From Lepidodermella squamata (lineage: Eukaryota; Gastrotricha), in contig JBLDXI010000010.1 in assembly GCA_047495785.1 (NCBI GenBank), positions 1,736,001 to 1,800,000 of the forward strand: 64,000 nucleotides of DNA, given 5' to 3'. Position 1 is the stretch's first letter; every line of letters starts with the position of its first letter. Position numbers and translations under genes: made by a program. Positions 1-11,325 of the stretch are shown piece by piece. The notes below the pieces were generated by a model. The model had not been told where the DNA came from. It did not search any database and saw nothing but the letters and a program-made list of their open reading frames with translations.

Positions 1-26
1 CTCGCAACCACGACCACCCAAAGGGT

Positions 27-406
27 GTATTTTTATATTCCCCGCCTCGCCCGGGGCAGCCTGCCGGATTTCACGGGAAAACAATAAAAAAATCCGGGCT
101 GGGCGGGCAATGAGCACATTTTTCTTTCGCCCGTGTTTTTTTGCGGATGAGCTAGGATTTGCCGGGAATCGCGGGAAAAAAGCAATAAAATAATCCGGGA
201 AACGCGGGCGCTTGAATGCATTCAGCAATACAGCCCAACTCTCCCGCGGGAAAGCGGGGAAACGCGGAAAAAGACGATACGGGTGAGTCGGGCTGTGCGG
301 GCAGAATAAAAAATGTACATGGGCAGTGCCCGGCTTTTTTGCGTTCGGGCAAGCAGGGCTGAATATAAAAATACACCCTGGCAGGCCGGGCTGAATATAA
401 AAATAC
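27..406. mobile_element. Non-autonomous foldback/MITE-like element
   Basis: A 14-base motif GTATTTTTATATTC at 27-40 is repeated in inverted orientation at 361-374 and again at 393-406; with flanking bases the first pair matches over about 18 bases. Between them lies unusually GC-rich DNA with several CCGGGCTG/GGGCGGGC-type segments and no convincing coding. The open frames here on both strands are by-products of this composition. Read as a terminal-inverted-repeat element without a transposase; target-site duplications were not identified. Confidence 0.5.
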
Positions 407-920
407 AACCAAACGCGCAATTCCCCAATCCCCAATCTTTAACACATTTGCAGCACAAAAATTACGCATTCAACATGTTTAAGTCTGATGGATTGATGGA
501 TTGGATGAATGATGGCGGAGGGTTACTATTAAATGGAGTGGTAATTTGTCATTAGATATTCGGGACAATTTAGACACAGTAGGTAAATGAGACTAAGCCT
601 GCTGCTTTGTTTGTTTCCAGCGTGCGCTTCAGTATTATTATTTATTTACTCAGTTGGGAGAATAGGCTGGGAGAGTGCGCGACCAATTGGGAGAAAAAGT
701 TGGGATATCGGGAACACCCCTAAAAACGCTTTCGCCTTGACCGCTGCTATCTAATCAAAGTGGTAACTTCCAAGTCAAGTTTTTAATTTGAGAAGATGAA
801 CTTTGCCTCTTATTAGTCTGACTTCAATTTTTCGTTTCCGAAGACCTCTTAGTGCGGCGTACTAACGATGTCCCATTCAGGAGCGAGTCAGGCGAGCGAG
901 TCTGCTGCTGCCTTTCACTC

Positions 921-1106
921 CATATCGTTAGCGGCGCGCCAAAACAACCACTTTACTATTTATAGATTTTATATGGATAGTACGATCGAGAGTAGAAACA
1001 ATCAGTGCTCAAATGGCCTATCGTACTTTATCATTACGTTCGGCGACTTCAAGTACGATCGAATGAATCATCTAAGTGGTTGTTTTGGCGCGCCGCTAAC
1101 GATATG
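921..1106. mobile_element. 186-bp MITE with perfect 33-bp terminal inverted repeats
   Basis: Bases 921-953 and 1074-1106 are perfect reverse complements, 33 of 33, each containing the palindrome GGCGCGCC. The interior carries a second, shorter inverted element around GTACGATCG (about 983 and 1053). The flanking DNA (about 747-918) is a duplicate of 30527-30712 upstream of gene A6, and A6 lacks this element, so it inserted after the duplication. No transposase is encoded. Confidence 0.75.
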
Positions 1107-1488
1107 TTTCGCAAAGCGGTTTGCCTCTGGATTTTCAAAATTCATGACCTGACTGCCGATATGCATCCAAAACAGATGTAATCTGCATTGGTAATGCCTT
1201 TCTGGAATCTAATCTCTGGTAAATTCAGGCTATTGTTTCACCAAAACAATCAATTACGTGCATAACGACCGTTTGGGATCTTTCTCCAAGCTACATGGAT
1301 GGCTTGCGGCAGTGTAAGGTTCGGTTAGCCATAAAACCTTCATACCAGCAAATTTATATGCTCACGAAATTAAAATCAGCAAATGTAATGCATACGAAAA
1401 TGAAGCTCAGCAAGGTTTTGTATTGTCAAGCTTTAACACGAACCAATATTTTGTAATTAAAACTCTGCAATCGAGAAAGCTTGATGAC
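1107..1488. other. Intergenic DNA upstream of A1
   Basis: No gene seen. Short stretches near 1355-1395 (with ATATGCTCACGAAAT) match the A6 upstream region near 30730-30750, showing that the duplicated block includes promoter-distal DNA. The part between the 186-bp element and about 1320 has no counterpart upstream of A6. Confidence 0.5.
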
Positions 1489-1512
1489 AATATCCGGGAT
1501 CAATCTATATAA
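1489..1512 (+). promoter_or_regulatory. Core promoter of A1 (AATATCCG plus TATA box)
   Basis: AATATCCG at 1489-1496 is followed 9 bases later by TATATAA at 1506-1512. The chosen start codon at 1547 lies 34 bases after the TATA box, giving a very short leader. The same arrangement precedes A3, A4, A5, A7 and A8. Confidence 0.65.
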
Positions 1513-1546
1513 TCCTATCGGCTGGGTTGAATTGTTGCATTTTGAT

Positions 1547-2830
1547 ATGTCGCGTTACTTCTCCACTATTCTACTCTTTGGAAGCGTGGCTTTTTCGCAG
1601 CAAGTCCCTCTCAAATTCAAGGCGAATGAATTACATCCAAGGGATGAATTCTGCAAAAACCTGCAAACTTTCTGTCCTTACCTTCGAAATACTGACGCTG
1701 AACCTAGGTTCAGCAATGATGAGAGAGTTGAGGTAATCATACGCCTTGTGCCAATTTCATTCATCGGTCTCAGCGATACCGATCAACTCTTTTCAATGCA
1801 AGCCGAAGTTACGCTCAAGTGGCAGCTTCCTGACTGTGCTAAATGGATGAAAACCGGGAAGAATGTAACAAATCCGGGATACTGCTCGTATCGAGTAAAA
1901 GATGAAATTTGGGTGCCTCAAATAGTGCACAGCAATAGGGTCGGAAACATCGATCCATTTATATGGTAATAATTCCAAAATAATTCCTGATTCTCATGTT
2001 TTTCGATTGTTACCAACAAGGCCGGATGAGAAGAAGGCATTCATTACCCGTGATGGAATTGCTCTGCTAAGTGTCATCTCGAAATTCGATTCGACCTGTT
2101 TCCTGAGATTCAGAAAGTGAGTTGCCATGACTGAATTGAATGTATTACATATTATAATATTTCTCAATTCGAAAGATTCCCTTTCGACACTCAAGTTTGC
2201 TCGATTGACGTTGCATTTGAAAAGTTCCAGAGATATGCGGCTTTTTTCCGCGGTCAGGATTTCGGAACCAAAGATCCGTTCACAGGGGAGACGGAACTTG
2301 GCATCCAGGAATTCTCTGATGTAGATGTTTGGCGCCTGATAGGGAAAAATGCCACACGTCAGGACTCGGAAACGTTGGTCAAATTCAGCTTTATCATGGC
2401 CCGTAAAGCCGAGGGCTACATCACGACTATCATTTTACCGATGATTCTTCTGAAAATTCTTCAACTGTCCGTATTCGCTCTACCGGCTGATATGTCTGAC
2501 CGATCTGGCCTTTCCCTTACTGTTTTTCTGTCATCATCTATGCTAATGACTGTGATCAGCGAGAATATTCCTGATACTGCAGAAATCATCTGGCTCGAGT
2601 TGAATTTTGCTGTTCAAATTTCTATCGGAGTGTTTGTCTCGATTTATTGCCTCGTCACTTGTCGACTGACTAATGGTGTCAAGTCTGAACAGTACCATGG
2701 TACCATTATCTTTGTTTCTTCCAGGTGGAATTTGCGAAAGATCGATCTGATGGATGGCATCGCGTTTGCCGCGACGTTACTAATATGTTTGCTGTGCGAC
2801 ACGGCGACTTGTTTTATGATTTACTTATGA
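1547..2830 (+). CDS. Cys-loop ligand-gated ion channel subunit A1
   Basis: Pentameric receptor-channel subunit, 389 aa. Exons 1547-1965, 2021-2116 and 2176-2830, GT-AG introns of 55 and 59 bases, the second splitting the Cys-loop. The start follows the TATA box; an in-frame ATG at 1481 lies upstream of it and was rejected. Order: signal peptide (about 1-17), ligand-binding domain with loop-A segment DEIWVPQIVHSNR, Cys-loop C166-C180 with 13 residues between and the FPFD core, M1 (252-275), M2 (283-305), M3 (310-338), short M3-M4 loop of about 25 residues, M4 (363-388). M2 has Asp-Arg at -1'/0', Leu at 9' and Glu at 20', the nicotinic-type pattern predicting cation selectivity. No vicinal Cys pair or loop-B Trp is seen, so the ligand is unclear. 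Four extra Cys lie in the N-terminal half. AATAAA at 2983-2988 could be the poly(A) signal. Closest paralogue in the window: A6. Confidence 0.9.
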
Positions 2831-3118
2831 CTATTTTCGATTTCTTCTTATATATTACAGCGATTGATCTTCTTCGAAATTTGTTGGAAACTACTCTTAT
2901 ACCTTCATGTAAAATTCTAACTGGTCTTACAGTGATCCAAAGCCATATTTATCAGAGTATAGAGAATCAGTGAATCAGCAAGAATAAAGTTCATAATATG
3001 AGTAAGCTATAACGCCACAGCGAATTCGAAGTATTATCGGCATTTTATCGGATTCTCTTGGCTTCACAACAGAGCCGTAATTTTTTAGCAAATACGCAGA
3101 TGAGAAAAGCCCGACGGT

Positions 3119-3126
3119 AATTTCCG
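3119..3126 (+). promoter_or_regulatory. AATTTCCG element upstream of A2
   Basis: A variant of the family A upstream element, 50 bases before the A2 start. The TATA box that follows in the other genes is degenerate here (ATAAAACTTTAT). Confidence 0.4.
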
Positions 3127-3176
3127 GCATAAAACTTTATCATCTCTCTGCCTGAGTTCGCATGTTGTATTTTGAA

Positions 3177-4438
3177 ATGTCGCTTTCTTGTTTCGTTGTT
3201 CTGCTTTTTGTAGAGGCGACCTATTCCTTGGACTCCATGCATAAATTTGGAGCCAATGAATCGCACCCAGATGGAAAGTTTTGTAAAAAAGTGCAAACCT
3301 TCTGCCCATACCTTCAGAGTACGACTGCTGAACCGTTGCTTAATCAAGATAGAGTACCCGTGACTATGCAACTTGTGCCTTTATCATTCATCGGCCTCAG
3401 CGATACCGGCCAGCTTTTTTCAATGATAGCTGAAGTTAGTTTGCAATGGATTCTTCCTGATTGCGCTCGATGGAAGGCAACCGGGCCGGCTTACTGCCGC
3501 TATCGCGCAAAGGACGATATTTGGGTGCCACACATTGTGCACAGCAATAGAGTCGGCTACATCAATCCATTTGTACTGTAATTAGTTTCGCTAGAATCTA
3601 CACTGCTAAGGCACTAATAAGGTATTAAAAATTTCACATATAGGACCGATCAGAAGAAGGTTTTAGCTGCAAGTGATGGAGTGGCGTCTATTAGCTTTTT
3701 CTCAAAATTTGATTCGACCTGCCTCCTCAAGTTCAAAAAGTGAGCTTACTTTCCTGCATAGATTATTAGCCAACAAACTCTCTATTTCCAAGATTCCCGT
3801 TCGATACCCAAGTTTGCTCGATAGACATCCGCACCGAAAGGTTGGAAAGGATGGTGTTTTTCTTTGTTGACCTGGGTTTCGGTAATGAAGATCCGTTAAC
3901 TGGAAAGAAAGAATCTGGGATCCAGAATTTCTCGGACGCAGATGTTTGGCGCCTGGTGGGACAAAATGTCTCACGTCAGGACTCGGATACGATGGTCATA
4001 TTTAACTTTATCATGACCCGTAAAGCCGAATGCTACATAACCACGATCATTTTACCGATGATTCTTCTGAAAATTCTTCAACTGTCCGTATTTACTCTGC
4101 CCGCTGATATGTCAGATCGGACGGGTTTTTCTCTGACAGTTTTCCTTGCTTCAACCTTCTTAATGACAGTGATCAGCGACAATATTCCCGACACTGCTGA
4201 AATCATATGGCTGGAGCTCAATTTTGCGGTGCAGATTTCTATTGGAGTGTTTGTCTCGATTTATTGCCTCGTCACTTGCCGACTGACTAACGGCGTCAAT
4301 GCTGAACTATATCTCAAAGGTAAATATACAAGGTGGAAGTTACGAAATATCGATTTGATGGATGGCATCGCGTTTGCGGCGACGTTTATGCTGGGTTTGC
4401 TCTGTGATACAGCGACTTGTTGTATGCTTTTCCTGTGA
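3177..4438 (+). CDS. Cys-loop ligand-gated ion channel subunit A2
   Basis: Family A channel subunit, 380 aa, exons 3177-3577, 3644-3739 and 3793-4438 (introns 66 and 53 bases). The splice sites fall at the same codons as in A1, although the Trp codon normally split by intron 1 is a Leu codon here. Signal peptide MSLSCFVVLLFVEATYS; loop A reads DDIWVPHIVHSNR; the Cys-loop spans the exon 2/3 junction with FPFD. M2 reads DRTGFSLTVFLASTFLMTV with a Glu-to-Asp change in the SDNIP segment, so the outer charged ring is kept as Asp. The M3-M4 loop is about 20 residues. An in-frame ATG at 3162 is a less likely start by comparison with paralogues. It has no obvious partner in the A6-A8 block. Confidence 0.88.
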
Positions 4439-4996
4439 ACTTATGTGTGATATCAGTTTTAGTTTTAGTAAAAAATGTGTTAAGTTCTGTAGAACTAACT
4501 TCTGTCAAGTTCTGTAAATGTGAATGTCATCAATATATCAATGGATATTTCGATAAATTTTTCAATTAAAACTTTTGGTTCATTTGGATATACCTGCGGG
4601 TTCGAAAGGTTCGAAAGCGATGCTTGGAACTAGGTCATTCATATTCGCAGTTACTTTTTTATCGACGACGATCACCCTTGCGAGTCTTTCGAAAGTTCGA
4701 TATTCGTACGCTGTCACGGTTTCGAGCTTAGCAGAGAGCGACGGAGAACCCCCAAACTGGTAAGGGTAAGGAAAGGCATAGGGAAGGGAGCCCCTTTGGT
4801 CGCTGATTGAATTGACTGCGGGAGCCGATTGAACTGGATGATCCCTATCAGCCCAAGTGGTGCTTCGCTCTCTGGAGCTTAGTGTAGACTGCATCGCCAT
4901 GCTGATTTAGTGCTGATTTTGCTACCTGTTAAGATATCTGAACTTCTTTGGTTACTTTTGTAGCTCGACTTAGAATTTCTAATTAAAAAAGGTGGC
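4439..4996. other. Intergenic DNA between A2 and A3
   Basis: No gene supported. Several TTCGAAAG/CTTTCGAA motifs cluster at about 4600-4700. Open frames on both strands through 4575-4900 have no recognisable domain, signal peptide or paralogue in the window. Confidence 0.4.
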
Positions 4997-5021
4997 AATA
5001 TCCGTCATAAAAACTATATAA
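4997..5021 (+). promoter_or_regulatory. Core promoter of A3
   Basis: AATATCCG at 4997-5004, 10 bases, then TATATAA at 5015-5021; the start codon is 46 bases further on. An A-rich TTAATTAAAA-like stretch precedes it, as in A5 and A7. Confidence 0.65.
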
Positions 5022-5067
5022 ACTCATTGTTGGCTTGCGTTCATTTTAGAAACGCTGTTGACATAAA

Positions 5068-6340
5068 ATGCTGAATTCTTTATTCGCCATTCTGCTCTTT
5101 GCAGGTGCGAATTCCGGCTTCGATTCGCCTCACGAATTCGAAGCGAATGAATTACATCCATATGATAAATTCTGTAATAATTTGCAAACTTACTGCCCCT
5201 ATCTTCGAAGTACGGACGCCGAACCTTCGCTCAACGCTGGGAGGAGAGTCTTCGTAGCCATAAGGCTTTTGCGGATTACATTCATCGGTCTCAGCGACAC
5301 TGAGCAACGCTTTTCTATTCAAGCAGAAGTTTTTCTCCAGTGGCAGCTTCCTGATTGCGCCAAATGGGAGAAAATCCAAATTAATTCAACAGCTCCGCGA
5401 TACTGCCACTATCGTGTGAAGGACCAAATTTGGGTGCCACGCATCGTGCACAGCAATAGGATAGGCAATACTAATCCATTTATTTGGTAAATGCCTTCTC
5501 AATACAGTACCTAATACTTTGTTAACGTTGTCTTTCCAAGGACGGATCAAAAAGAGGCATTTGTGCTCCCTAATGCTATCCCTATACTGACTTACAACTC
5601 AAAGTTCGATTCGGCTTGTTTCCTAACATTAAAAAGGTAGGTTCATGTGTTGAATGAATGCGCTGGATCGATCTAAAATATTTCCGTCTGAAAGATTCCC
5701 ATTCGACACCCAAATTTGCTCCATAGACATCGCAACTGAAAAAATTCAGAGATATGCAGTAGGGTTTGTCGACCTAGGGTTTCAGGGCATAAGCCCGATA
5801 ACGGGTGAGATAGAACCGGAGATTCAGGAATTCTCTGACGTGGATGTATGGCGCCTGGTGGGAAAGAATGCCACACGTCATAGCTCCGGATCATCAGTCA
5901 AATTCAGCTTTATCATGACCCGTAAAGCGGAATGCTACATTACAACCATCATTTTACCGATGATCTTGCTTAAAGTTCTTCAACTATCAGTATTCGCTCT
6001 ACCTGCTGATATGTCCGATAGATCTGTTTTCTCGTTAACCGTTTTCCTTTCTTCATCCTTTTTGATGACAGTGATTACAGAGAATATTCCTGATACTGCC
6101 GAAATCATATGGCTGGAGGTTAATTTCGCTGTTCAGATTTCTATCGGAGTGTTTGTCTCAATTTATTGCCTCGTCACGTGTCACCTTACCAACGGCGTCG
6201 AATCAGAAAAGTACCTAACGTGCAATTGCACTAGGTGGAATCTGCGGAAGATTGATTTGATTGATGGAATCGCGTTTTCTGCGACGCTGATGCTGTTTTT
6301 GCTGTGTGACGCAGCGACTTGCTTTATGATTTACTACTGA
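5068..6340 (+). CDS. Cys-loop ligand-gated ion channel subunit A3
   Basis: Family A channel subunit, 386 aa, exons 5068-5486, 5541-5636 and 5695-6340 (introns 54 and 58 bases). Signal peptide MLNSLFAILLFAGANSG, loop A DQIWVPRIVHSNR, canonical Cys-loop with FPFDTQIC, four membrane segments, M2 reading DRSVFSLTVFLSSSFLMTV followed by TENIP. Exon 3 is identical to that of A5 over about 530 bases, although the introns and exons 1-2 differ: a recent conversion or partial duplication. N-glycosylation sequons occur in the ectodomain (for example NST near the end of exon 1). Related to A7 in the second block. Confidence 0.9.
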
Positions 6341-6581
6341 CTATATCGCGCTTTCTATTCAATTCTAACTTCTGGCTATAGCTTTCTTTAATCTCGTTGA
6401 AATTCACCCCAGAACCCAGAAATCTTCTGTTTCATTCTGTTCTATCTGCAGTAACAAAACTCATTAGGACTTTTGAGGTCCCCAAGAAATGAAGAAACCT
6501 TGAATGATTATTCTATCGGATTTTCGCGGCTCGAAAAGCGGTATTTTTAATAAAAACGCAAATGGGAAAACCCCTGAAAGT

Positions 6582-6605
6582 AATATCCGGAATCTAACTA
6601 TAAAA
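6582..6605 (+). promoter_or_regulatory. Core promoter of A4
   Basis: AATATCCG at 6582-6589, 9 bases, then TATAAAA at 6599-6605, 37 bases before the start codon. The surrounding about 60 bases closely match the A8 promoter. Confidence 0.62.
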
Positions 6606-6642
6606 TATCCTCGTCTGGAAAGCCATGTAGGACGATTCTGAC

Positions 6643-7907
6643 ATGTTGCTTTCTGTTTTCCTTATTTCGCTCTTTGCTGGTGCGACTTTGTGCTACGAAT
6701 CGTCATATAGATTCAATGCCAACGAATTGCTCCCGAACGAAGAATTATGCAAAAGAATTCAGGCCTACTGTCCCTACCTTCGCAGTACTACTGCTGAGCC
6801 TAAGTATAAGAGCGTAAGAGTCCCCTTAGTCGTGCGCCTGCTGCCGATATCTTTCATCGAACTTAGCGATACCGAGCAAGTATTTTCAATGCAAGCCGAA
6901 GTAACCCTCCAGTGGCTGGTTCCTGATTGCGCTCGATGGAACTCGACCGGTCCGCTATACTGCCGCTTTCGTGTGAAGGACCAAATTTGGGTGCCTCGTA
7001 TCGCGCACAGCAATAGGATCGGCAACATTGATCCATTTCAATGGTATTTAAATTGTTTGCTATATTTCTGTGCACTTCATTTCAATGTGTTCAATTTATC
7101 ATTCACAGGCCGGATCAGAAAAAGGTATTTGTAAACCGAAATGGAGTCGCTTCTTTGAGCGTAACCGCCAAGTTCGATTCAACTTGCTTCCTCAGATTCA
7201 AAAAGTGAGCTCTAATGTCATGAGAATGCGCCGAACCGGCAAAAAATTGTCCTTTCTAAAGATTCCCATTCGATACCCAAGTTTGCTCCATTGACATAGA
7301 CACTGAAAAAGTCCAGAAATATGTAATCAGATTCTCCAGGCCGGGCTTCGAATTCGAAAATCTGCTCACGAAAGAGACGGAATCAGGGATTCCGGATTTC
7401 TCAGACGTAGATGTTTGGCGGCTGGTGGGAACAAATGCAACAATACAGGACTATGATACGCTGATCAAATTTGCCTTCACAATTTCGCGTAAAGCTGAAG
7501 CCTACATCACCAATATATTTTTACCGATGATTTTACTGAAAATTCTTCAACTATCAGTATTCGCTCTACCTGCTGATATGTCCGATAGATCTGTTTTCTC
7601 GTTAACCGTTTTCCTTTCTTCATCCTTTTTGATGACAGTGATTACAGAGAACATTCCAGATACTGCCGAAATCATATGGCTGGAGCTCAATTTTGCGGTG
7701 CAGATCTCTATCGGAGTGTTTGTCTCGATTTATTGCCTCGTCACTTGTCGACTGACTAACGGCGTCAATGCTGATAAATACCAAGAGGCTAAATTCACCA
7801 GGTGGAATTTTCGAAAGATCGATTTGATGGATAGCATTGCGTTCGCTGCGACAACGATGCTGTGTTTGCTGTACGACGCCGCGACTTGTTTGATGATTTA
7901 CCTTTGA
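6643..7907 (+). CDS. Cys-loop ligand-gated ion channel subunit A4
   Basis: Family A channel subunit, 380 aa, exons 6643-7043, 7109-7204 and 7262-7907 (introns 65 and 57 bases). Signal peptide MLLSVFLISLFAGATLC. Loop A reads DQIWVPRIAHSNR. The ectodomain carries ELSDTEQ where most paralogues have GLSDTEQ, a feature shared with A8, its closest relative. The M1-M2 stretch at about 7544-7650 is nearly identical to A3 and A5 while flanking sequence is diverged, suggesting another conversion patch. The M3-M4 loop is about 22 residues. Confidence 0.9.
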
Positions 7908-8739
7908 CTTTATTGCCTATTCTACGTGTATTCGTAGTGTTTTGTTTGATTACGAATCTTATATCTCAACTAATCTAATTTCAAAAGACTTAAAGCCGAA
8001 CGATAACTGAACTCCGGCGTTATTAGAAGAACAATATCGTCACATTTCTCTAATTCCATATAGAAATCGGTTATCCGGCTTTGAAGCCATCTGCTCAGTA
8101 AGCGATCCCTTTGTGGTGGTTTTTAAAGTTTCCAGGGCGGCTTGGTGATCTCTCTGGAACTAAAACGTGACACCTGGAAGTTTCTAACATTGATGTTTCG
8201 TATTCTCCAGACTTGATTGAAAAGACCTGTTTGAGAGAACAAATTCATCCTGTTTGTCTTAAGACACCTTCATACGACTTCCTAAGACAGGGTGTCCTAG
8301 GTGATAATCCTAACTTGCCATGCAAGCTTGTCAAAATGACTTATCTCTCAAAAATGTTTTTCGATAAATCACGACAATCAATGTACCTAAGAAACTACCA
8401 GCTGTCACGGTAAGAGATCCAGTGAGATCACCGAGATTGCCACTAAGATCAACCCTTAGTGCAAACCAAGGTGCGAACAACAGCCAATAATTATGAATTA
8501 TTGTCATCGCTGCATATGTCTTTGGAAAGCGGTCGACCCGAGTTGGTGCTTGCCTCGCGGTAAACCGCCAACCAGCTGGACCGATAGCTTAAAAAAGAGT
8601 CTTCTTAAGATTTTGGTTTGTTCGAAATTCATGTGAAATATATTAAAAACCCAAATAAGCCAGTTAGACGCGGGAGACCTCGTAAGTCGACCCTGTTAAT
8701 GCGACGCACGGAAATTCACAAAATTGCGGATCTAGAATT
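7908..8739. other. Intergenic DNA downstream of A4
   Basis: No gene recognised. Around 8468-8515 lies a partial copy of the small element at 8740-8833 (shared GTGCGAACAACAGC and AATTATGAAT). Confidence 0.4.
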
Positions 8740-8833
8740 ACTTGGTGCGAACAACAGCTAATAATTATGAATAATCGCTGCATTTTTTGCATGGTGATGA
8801 TTCATAATTTGTGCAAAAAAAATCACACCAAGT
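8740..8833. mobile_element. 94-bp palindromic MITE-like repeat
   Basis: Ends are ACTTGGTG (8740-8747) and CACCAAGT (8826-8833); inside, AATTATGAAT and ATTCATAATT form a second inverted pair. Partial copies at about 8468-8515 and 9088-9136 suggest nested insertion or a larger foldback structure between 8468 and 9136. Confidence 0.5.
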
Positions 8834-9359
8834 AGCGGAAATAGCTGCCAGAGATCGGGATGAATGGCAATTAGTGTGTAATAGCATCGAAAATTATGCA
8901 TTTTTGGGCAAAAGCAGGTTGTTAGCGATCGATCTGTCGGCCCCTGAAGCCGATCGCCTGTTGTCAGCCGTCCCCTAAACGCTCACGGGTGAGGCCTTTT
9001 TTGTACTCTCTAATATTAACATCACATGCCTACGGAGGACGAAAAATATAACTGCTTAATTTGGTCATTTGGCCATTTGGCTGCATTTTTCGCATGCTGT
9101 AGATTCATAATTTGTGCAAAAAGATTACACCAAGCCCTAAGATTACCCCTAAGGACCAAGGCGCCGGAATGGCAAAAGTCGATTTTTCTGAACTATCTGT
9201 TTTGACCGTTTCGAATACTCCGGGGCCAGACAATGCTATGCTTCTTTTAGCCAATTTTTAGCGGAAAATGTGTTCCTTTGATTTGGCTACATTTTGAGAT
9301 ATGGCAACGTTTATAGCTAAAAAGCAAATAGTTCTGGCTCTTTTAATTAAAAAAATATC

Positions 9360-9384
9360 AATATCCGACATATAAACTATATAA
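9360..9384 (+). promoter_or_regulatory. Core promoter of A5
   Basis: AATATCCG at 9360-9367, 10 bases, then TATATAA at 9378-9384; start codon 41 bases downstream. Confidence 0.65.
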
Positions 9385-9425
9385 AATATATGATTCTCGA
9401 CAGGTTTGGATTGAGTTGATATAAA

Positions 9426-10693
9426 ATGCTGAGTTCTTTTATCGCTATTCTGCTCTTTGCAGGTGCGAATTCCGGCTTCGATTCGCCTCACGAATTCGAA
9501 GCGAATGAATTGCATCCATATGATAAATTCTGTAATAATTTGCAAACGTTCTGCCCCTATCTTCGAAGTACGGACGCTGAACCTTCGCTTAACGATAAGA
9601 GAGTTTACGTAACCATACGACTTTCGCGGATTACATTCATTGGTCTCAGCGACACTGAGCAACGCTTTTCTATTCAAGCAGAAGTTTACCTTCAGTGGCC
9701 GCTTCCTGATTGCGCCAAATGGGAGAAAATCAACAAGAATTCCACAGCTCCGCAATACTGCTACTTTAATGTAAAGGACCAAATATGGGTGCCTCGCATC
9801 GTTCACAGCAATAGGATAGGCAATACTAGTCCATTTCTATGGTAATTGCTTTCTCAAAGGTACTGGATCACTTCGCTAAAGCTTTCTCTTACCTAGGGCG
9901 GATCAAAAAGAGGCATTTTTGTTTTCCACTGGTGACTCTACGCTGACTTACAACTCTAAATTCGATTCGACTTGTATACTGAAATTGAAAAAGTGAGCTC
10001 ATTTGAACGAAGGCGCTGAATCGATCTAAAATATCTCCGTTTGAAAGATTCCCATTCGACACCCAAATTTGCTCCATAGACATCGCAACTGAAAAAATTC
10101 AGAGATATGCAGTAGGGTTTGTCGACCTAGGGTTTCAGGGCATAAGCCCGATAACGGGTGAGATAGAACCGGAGATTCAGGAATTCTCTGACGTGGATGT
10201 ATGGCGCCTGGTGGGAAAGAATGCCACACGTCATAGCTCCGGATCATCAGTCAAATTCAGCTTTATCATGACCCGTAAAGCGGAATGCTACATTACAACC
10301 ATCATTTTACCGATGATCTTGCTTAAAGTTCTTCAACTATCAGTATTCGCTCTACCTGCTGATATGTCCGATAGATCTGTTTTCTCGTTAACCGTTTTCC
10401 TTTCTTCATCCTTTTTGATGACAGTGATTACAGAGAATATTCCTGATACTGCCGAAATCATATGGCTGGAGGTTAATTTCGCTGTTCAGATTTCTATCGG
10501 AGTGTTTGTCTCAATTTATTGCCTCGTCACGTGTCACCTTACCAACGGCGTCGAATCAGAAAAGTACCTAACGTGCAATTGCACAAGGTGGAATCTGCGG
10601 AAGATTGATCTGTTTGATGGAATTGCGTTTGCTGCGACGTTGACGCTCTGTTTGCTTTGTGACGCCGCGACTTGTTTGATGATTTACTTTTGA
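9426..10693 (+). CDS. Cys-loop ligand-gated ion channel subunit A5
   Basis: Family A channel subunit, 385 aa, exons 9426-9841, 9897-9992 and 10048-10693 (both introns 55 bases). Signal peptide MLSSFIAILLFAGANSG. Loop A DQIWVPRIVHSNR. The Cys-loop begins CILKLKK and ends FPFDTQIC. Exon 3 matches A3 base for base from about 10045 to 10582 and then diverges within the M3-M4 loop, so M4 is A5-specific while Cys-loop to M3 is shared. Exon 1 is most like A3 and A7. Confidence 0.9.
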
Positions 10694-11325
10694 CTGTATT
10701 GGTAAATTTACTCATGTATGATCGTATTGCATTGGTTGAACGTCAATCGCATATCTCATCCATTTTCGTTTGAAAAGGTCTCGGAGGAAAAATCGTCAAT
10801 CTCAATCTCATGTTTCCCATGTTTTATTCCGAAATTGTTTAAAACATAATGATGTTTGACGTTAATATAAAATTGAGGAGGAAAAAACTGATACTGAGTT
10901 AAATTACGGGATTCAAGTTGACCACAGCTAGCAGCGATTTCGTATAGCTTTATCGTTTTCAAAATTTATGAAAAAGGTAATTTTATCACTAATTGTCATG
11001 CTGTTGAGCTGTGACATGAAATGCGTCATATTCAATATCATTATCGGAAATGAAAGGATTAAGCTACCACCAAATTTCCGAAGTTCGGCAAGTATTCCCG
11101 CGTTTTCAGCCGATTTGTTTGATCTGAAACACTCATTGGCTGTCCTCATCTAATTTGCTTGGAGAATTAAATGGATATTTTGTTAACATCGTTGCCTATA
11201 ACAACAGAGCCCTTCCAGCGAAAACAGTCAACTTATTAGGTGGTGGTTAACTTGGTTGATTTATCATCTTTATTCGCAACTATCCTTGTTCATAAGGCGA
11301 AGCAACATTATTATTGAATTCTGAG
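10694..11325. other. Intergenic DNA between A5 and the Kunitz gene
   Basis: No gene supported. Short open frames on both strands at 10928-11153 have no recognisable motif. This is where the + strand channel array meets the - strand Kunitz genes (tail to tail). Confidence 0.4.

Noticed and set aside
868-1152. 94-codon open frame as a gene
   Set aside because: It spans the 186-bp inverted-repeat element; no domain or signal peptide.
1481-1546. Upstream in-frame ATG of A1 as the start
   Set aside because: It lies before the TATA box at 1506-1512, and paralogues start at the later Met with a signal peptide.
4600-4710. Heat-shock element from clustered TTCGAAAG motifs
   Set aside because: The spacing is TTC directly followed by GAA, not the nGAAnnTTCn pattern required.
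4580-4900. 106-codon minus-strand frame between A2 and A3
   Set aside because: No signal, domain, paralogue or splice context; likely chance.
9258-9806. 182-codon minus-strand frame opposite A5
   Set aside because: Antisense shadow of A5 exon 1; the paralogous antisense frames are not conserved in length.
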